Of a stretch of DNA of 64,000 nucleotides, positions 61,077-64,000 are shown one piece after another. The stretch covers positions 85,250,001 to 85,314,000 of the forward strand of contig OZ231127.1 in NCBI GenBank assembly GCA_965153355.1, in the 5' to 3' direction. Position numbers and translations under genes: made by a program. This DNA is from Flaccisagitta enflata (lineage: Eukaryota; Chaetognatha; Sagittoidea; Aphragmophora). A model generated the notes under the pieces. The model was not told the origin of the DNA, did no database searches, and was given only the letters and a program-made list of their open reading frames with translations. Position 1 is the stretch's first letter, and every line of letters starts with the position of its first letter.

Positions 61077-63070
61077 CTTTTGACGTTTTTCCGCTTCCAG
61101 ACGGTCAACCAACTCTTTTTGCCAGACTTTAATAACATCAACGTCAAACACGAGTTGAACGACCGTGAGAACGAGTCCATCACGGATATAATAAAGATTT
61201 ATCAGCTCGAGAGTCAGAAACAGAGCTCCAGACAGCCACAGTGATCCAATCGAATCGAAATACCTTTTAAAAAACCGAATCGAATCGAAATACCTTTTAA
61301 AAAACCTACATGATCTGACGCAACGCACCTGTCTATAGCTGGTTTTGTCCGTCTGTTGGTCGGTTGGGTGGTCGGTAATGAAAACGTTTGACAATTTACA
61401 CGGCGCACCCATTGGCCTATTTGGACACTTTTGCGCCAATGTCCCGTGAATTACAGTACATACGCACGCAAGTGAATTCAACAAAATAAAGTATCTCACT
61501 CACAATGTGATCCAATAACCAGAAGTCGCACTGACGATGTCGCCCAAACTATTCTGGTAGCTGTCGCCTCTGTAATTGCCTGAAAAAAGTTAATTTGTAC
61601 ATCGTAAACTTTATCTTTTCGTCATTCTAATGTCAAATCATGTCAAATAATTTTAGATAGAATGAAAATAATTGCTAAGCTGAAAATGCACCAAGTCAGC
61701 CTTTATGATAGCGCGCAGTTGGTCTTGGGCAGTCATGCAAAACGGTTTGCGATTCCAAAATGTGAGAATAACAATGGGAAAAAAAAATTAGACGCTCAGT
61801 TTTTATTGATTACATAAAAAAAACTTAAACTTGATACGAAATCTATGAGCTTCTTTAAGAGTTTCATAAACTCTACAAATCTAGACCAAGCAGAAATTTT
61901 TAGCTCAAGTTATTCAGAATTGACTTAAGTAAGAAGTTACTTATTTTCTTGACTGCCAATTTCTTCGCCTGATAACAAGGCACTACATCCCTGTTCTGCA
62001 AAATAGAGAAATCAAATGAATAGAATAAGATTCAAAGGAAAAATGGAGTATTTTGAATTCTCAACAAGATGGAACCAATTCACAATTCCTCCTCATTTAC
62101 AAGCTATATCAATTCACGTCGATTAGTCTGAATAGCTCTTTGAGTGGTTGTCTTTAAAACAACATAACTTCTTAAGTTTTGAAGCTAGAATGTTTTGGGA
62201 GAGCTCATATGCAAGAGTTTTTGAAGCTATTCAAAGTATTCAAAACCGTAATGGATTTTTAGGCTTCTTCATCATTATTTACTGAGGAATCCACACAAAA
62301 AATTGCGTCTAGTTTTTTAAATTGCCACTGTTAAATCGAGAGACTGTCTGACTGATGGGTGGACCGATGCGACTGACTGAAACATCAACGTAAAAAGATG
62401 CGTGCGTTAAAACTAGGCCGGCACGGCAATCCAGTCGCGGACGGTTGGGCAGGAGCAGAAATGCCAAAACCACCCAGGATTCAAAAATGTAACGGACGGA
62501 CCGACATACCGACCGACCAACCGACACGGCGAGGTGTCCGCGACTAAAAACCTCTCCTGTTTCTTGATTGGTGCTTACTTGAAGTTCCGGATGCAGTGCG
62601 AAACTTTTGAATCACAAAATCCGAATTTTCGATGAATTCCCACAAAATTTCCAAGAGGACGGCCAAAATGGCGGCGTACTGAAATGTCCACCAACTTGGA
62701 AGCCGATCCGAGATTGTTGAGTCGTTTGGCGAGGAATGGAAGAAGATCAAATCGGGAATAGCGCACTGGACAAGGACAATTGGGTAGTAATGGGGTGGGG
62801 CCGGGCCCAAAGTGATCAGGTACTTACTAACAACAGGAAGAATACAACCCTATAAAGAATATGAGTGAAACTATAAGGATCAAAAGGATGCATACTGTAT
62901 CTTAGCTCATAGTGATCACGTACTTACCAACAACAGGAAGAATACAACTCCATGAAGAATGTGAGTGAGACTGTAAGGATCAAAGGGATGCATACAGCAT
63001 CTTGGCCCATAATGATTGGGTACTTACCAACAAAAAGAAGAATACAACCCCTTGAAGAATAAGAGTGAGA
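61077..63070 (-). CDS. DUF2585 (UPF0314) multi-pass membrane protein, 5' end not in view
   Basis: Exons on the minus strand: a 43-nt micro-exon (best copy 62928-62970), then 62579-62765 (187 nt), 61504-61579 (76 nt) and 61077-61263 (187 nt). Phases match at every junction (0, 1, 2). Donors are GTAAGT, GTAAGC, GTGAGT and GTAAGG; acceptors are CTTACAG, CTTGTCCAG, TTTTTTCAG and TTTTAAAAG. Conserved family blocks appear in order: S-L-T-H-I-L-H-G-V-V-F-F, L-L-E-I-L-W-E-F-I-E-N-S, V-I-Q-K-F-R-T, N-Y-R-G-D-S-Y-Q-N-S-L-G-D, L-E-L-I-N-L-Y-Y-I-R-D-G-L-V-L-T and V-I-K-V-W-Q. Bacterial members have SHIIHG, EGAWEIFENS, RYRT, DYFGDSILNSVSD, GYMIRDNLTLN and AVKAWQ at these places. Biochemical role unknown. 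The N-terminal Cys/Trp-rich segment (expected upstream, beyond 63.1 kb) was not found. After VWQ the frame continues K-E-L-V-D-R-L-E-A-E-K-R-Q-K to a phase-0 donor, so a further C-terminal exon exists. Confidence 0.88.
61247..61306 (-). repeat. Tandem 30-bp duplication of a splice acceptor
   Basis: Two adjacent 30-bp units (61247-61276, 61277-61306; 29 of 30 identical) each contain TTTTTTAAAAG|GTATTTCGATT on the gene strand. Either AG can start the last visible DUF2585 exon. Because 30 bp is ten codons with no stop, use of the upstream site adds ten residues (R-F-F-K-R-Y-F-D-S-I). Length comparison with bacterial relatives favours the downstream site. Confidence 0.85.
61318..61440 (+). mobile_element. 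Family-1-related element, GGTGCGAC variant
   Basis: GCACCTGTCTATAGCTGGTTTTGTCCG, then TTGGTCGGTTGGGTGGTCGG, then CGGCGCACCCATTGGCC. It sits in the 240-nt intron of the DUF2585 gene directly beside the duplicated acceptor. Confidence 0.5.
61791..62310. mobile_element. TA-flanked MITE (520 bp) in DUF2585 intron
   Basis: Short ends GACGCTCAGTTTTT and, in reverse complement, GACGCAATTTTTTG; TA at 61789-61790 and 62311-62312. The interior has CTACAAATCTAGACCAAGC and TTTAAAACAACATAACTTC, words shared with elements at 41.7 and 1.8 kb. Confidence 0.65.
62410..62552 (-). mobile_element. Family-1 element in DUF2585 intron
   Basis: On the minus strand: GTTTTTAGTCGCGGACACCTCG, GTGTCGGTTGGTCGGTCGGT, TTACATTTTTGAATCCTGGG, CTGCCCAACCGTCCGCGACT and GCCGTGCCGGCCTAGTTTT. 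It ends about 26 nt after the donor at 62579. Confidence 0.8.
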
Positions 63071-63110
63071 CTGTAAGAATAACAAGTCATCCAAGGATCG
63101 CACATAATCA
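62811..63110 (-). repeat. Three tandem 100-bp copies of a 43-nt micro-exon
   Basis: Exactly 100-bp units at 62811, 62911 and 63011 each contain acceptor, 43-nt exon and GTAAGT donor: copy A 62828-62870, copy B 62928-62970, copy C 63028-63070. On the gene strand the order is C, B, A with 57-nt introns. Translations: C L-T-L-I-L-Q-G-V-V-F-F-F-L-L; B L-T-H-I-L-H-G-V-V-F-F-L-L-L; A F-T-H-I-L-Y-R-V-V-F-F-L-L-L. Only B keeps both histidines and the glycine of the DUF2585 HxxHG block. The 3' part of copy C's unit diverges after about 63083. Confidence 0.9.
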
Positions 63111-63205
63111 GCGGTACCCGGTGCCCTGCTTGGAGTGATCAGCTGAAGAAGTGGAGTGAGAGCAGGGCGGCGGCCCCAAAGGGACGATATTCTGTAGGAC
63201 ACAGA
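63105..63205 (+). repeat. Family-2 repeat
   Basis: TCAGCGGTACCCGGTGCCC and, about 60 bp on, GGCGGCCCCAAAGGGACGAT, then TCTGTAGGACACAGAGG. Same two-part layout as 290-372. Probably intronic to the DUF2585 gene. Confidence 0.6.
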
Positions 63206-63285
63206 GGTGAATTTCCTTACGTCCTGAGAAGGCATATTTCAAGCCTTTGGAACAATTTTCCATGATATTCGATGGGAGTTAATAC

Positions 63286-63400
63286 TTTTTAGTCGCGGAC
63301 ACGCGACTCTACACCTTGCCGTGTCGGTCGGTCCGTCCGTCCATCCGTCGGTCCGTCGGTCCTTCCGTCACATTTCTGAATTGTGGGCAGTTCATCGGGA
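63286..63400 (+). mobile_element. Family-1 element, 3' truncated
   Basis: TTTTTAGTCGCGGACACGCGACT region, CTACACCTTGCCGTGTCGG, GTCCGTCCGTCCATCCGTCG, TTGTGGGCAGTTC. The box and GGCCTTGTTT end are missing. Confidence 0.75.
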
Positions 63401-63714
63401 ATAATTGCTTGTAAGTTACCGAGATGGTTTGTCAACAAAGAAAATACTCGCTTAGATACTTTAGTACGCGTACCGTGTCCTGGACGGAATCGACTGAAAG
63501 TCGACTGATAAATGGAATGGTCAAATAGTTCAAGTTTCTCTCTATTCTTGAGGCTCGGGAACCTATCAAACATTACCTTAACTAGCTAAGGAGACCAATC
63601 GCTAATAGCCCACATCCTTCAACAGTAATTAGGGCTTACGCCGAGCATTTATCATTTGATACAAAATCATGAATAATTAAACAATTTTATTCAAAGCTTT
63701 TTATCTGTATTTCT
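63401..63714. other. No supported gene
   Basis: A minus-strand frame at about 63400-63573 (F-S-R-F-R-P-G-H-G-T-R-T) looks mildly coding but has no family match. It does not carry the missing DUF2585 N-terminal motif. Confidence 0.35.
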
Positions 63715-63909
63715 TTGAACATGAAACAATTTGATAAGTCAACATGCAGACCTATAAACGACTGCGAAACATACATTGACAGTGCTACGCACAATCAAAA
63801 TGATAAAAGTACGGTAGGAGTTGGAACACATTTCGGTAATTCAGCCAGTTCGTCCACCAGAAACTACCCACACGGTCTTGATTCTGGCCTGCCTAAACCC
63901 TCTAAATGA
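63715..63909 (+). CDS. Possible last coding exon with downstream AATAAA
   Basis: A 64-codon frame reading M-N-M-K-Q-F-D-K-S-T-C-R-P-I-N-D-C, then Ser/Thr/Asn-rich sequence, ending G-L-D-S-G-L-P-K-P-S-K-stop. An AATAAA lies 48 nt after the stop. A TGCAG at about 63748 could be an acceptor, making the first dozen codons intronic. Composition looks coding, but no family is recognised. Confidence 0.3.
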   Translation: MNMKQFDKSTCRPINDCETYIDSATHNQNDKSTVGVGTHFGNSASSSTRNYPHGLDSGLPKPSK

Positions 63910-63956
63910 CTCCCAAATTTGCCTCACCCTTCTTTCAACCTGTCTAAAACCATAGC

Positions 63957-63962
63957 AATAAA
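63957..63962 (+). promoter_or_regulatory. Possible polyadenylation signal
   Basis: AATAAA 48 nt downstream of the stop codon at 63909. In AT-rich DNA this hexamer is common by chance. Confidence 0.3.
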
Positions 63963-64000
63963 AATGCTGAGTGCATTAAGTTCCATTTTATCTTTGGCTC

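Noticed and set aside
61077-62765. Initial reading of the 61-62.8 kb exons as a TMEM26-like protein
   Set aside because: Once the 76-nt exon is joined, the GDSxxNSxGD, YIRDGLxL and WExxENS blocks fit DUF2585 much better.
63289-63573. Minus-strand frame as the missing first exon of the DUF2585 gene
   Set aside because: It lacks the expected Cys/Trp/Ser-Gln-His pattern and runs into a family-1 element.

Overview
The window is eukaryotic nuclear DNA, most likely from an animal or a close unicellular relative. It has spliceosomal introns with GT..AG ends and long pyrimidine tracts, very sparse exons, and an extreme load of microsatellites, minisatellites and small non-autonomous DNA transposons. 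One exon carries an S1 helix of the Shaw/Kv3 potassium-channel type, which favours a metazoan-like lineage; the species cannot be named from the sequence alone. Well over half of the 64 kb is simple repeat or transposable element.

Layout: 0-17.7 kb is intergenic or intronic. It holds a 24-bp GGGCCTTGAGGCTGGG minisatellite (2.5-4.4 kb), a 47-bp minisatellite split by a broken non-LTR retrotransposon and a fold-back element (8.8-11.1 kb), a ~0.9-kb TTTC tract, and a tandem array of (GT)n-bearing units (14.2-15.5 kb). 18.0-19.8 kb (+) holds the Kv exon and a long Ser/Asp/Gln-rich exon that may be its outsized S1-S2 loop. 20-43 kb is repeat-dominated, with a series of TA-flanked MITEs, two hAT-type elements with 8-bp duplications, a nested MITE with its empty site visible nearby, and a 2.2-kb array built on the palindrome GTTAATTAAC. 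43.8-46.9 kb (-) holds three consecutive phase-0 exons of an unrecognised basic/acidic protein plus a possible last exon. 50.9-52.3 kb (+) has a possible coiled-coil last exon and a weak first-exon candidate. 53.0-54.9 kb is a 67-bp minisatellite, and 59.8-60.8 kb is a GGAT array.

61.1-63.1 kb (-) is the best gene: a DUF2585 (UPF0314) multi-pass membrane protein. This family is known mainly from alphaproteobacteria, but here it is split into at least four exons with matching phases. Its first visible exon is a 43-nt micro-exon that exists in three tandem 100-bp copies. Only one copy keeps the family's HxxHG motif, and the reading frame survives only if exactly one copy is spliced in. The following splice acceptor region is also tandemly duplicated (30 bp). 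This locus is the most interesting in the window.

A dispersed element family recurs at least 20 times. It has a GTCGCG..CGCGAC hairpin, a GGTC/CGTC microsatellite, a CTGCCCAxCCG..CGCGACT box and a GGCCTTGTTT end. Several copies carry different internal tandem repeats, so the family appears to seed minisatellites.
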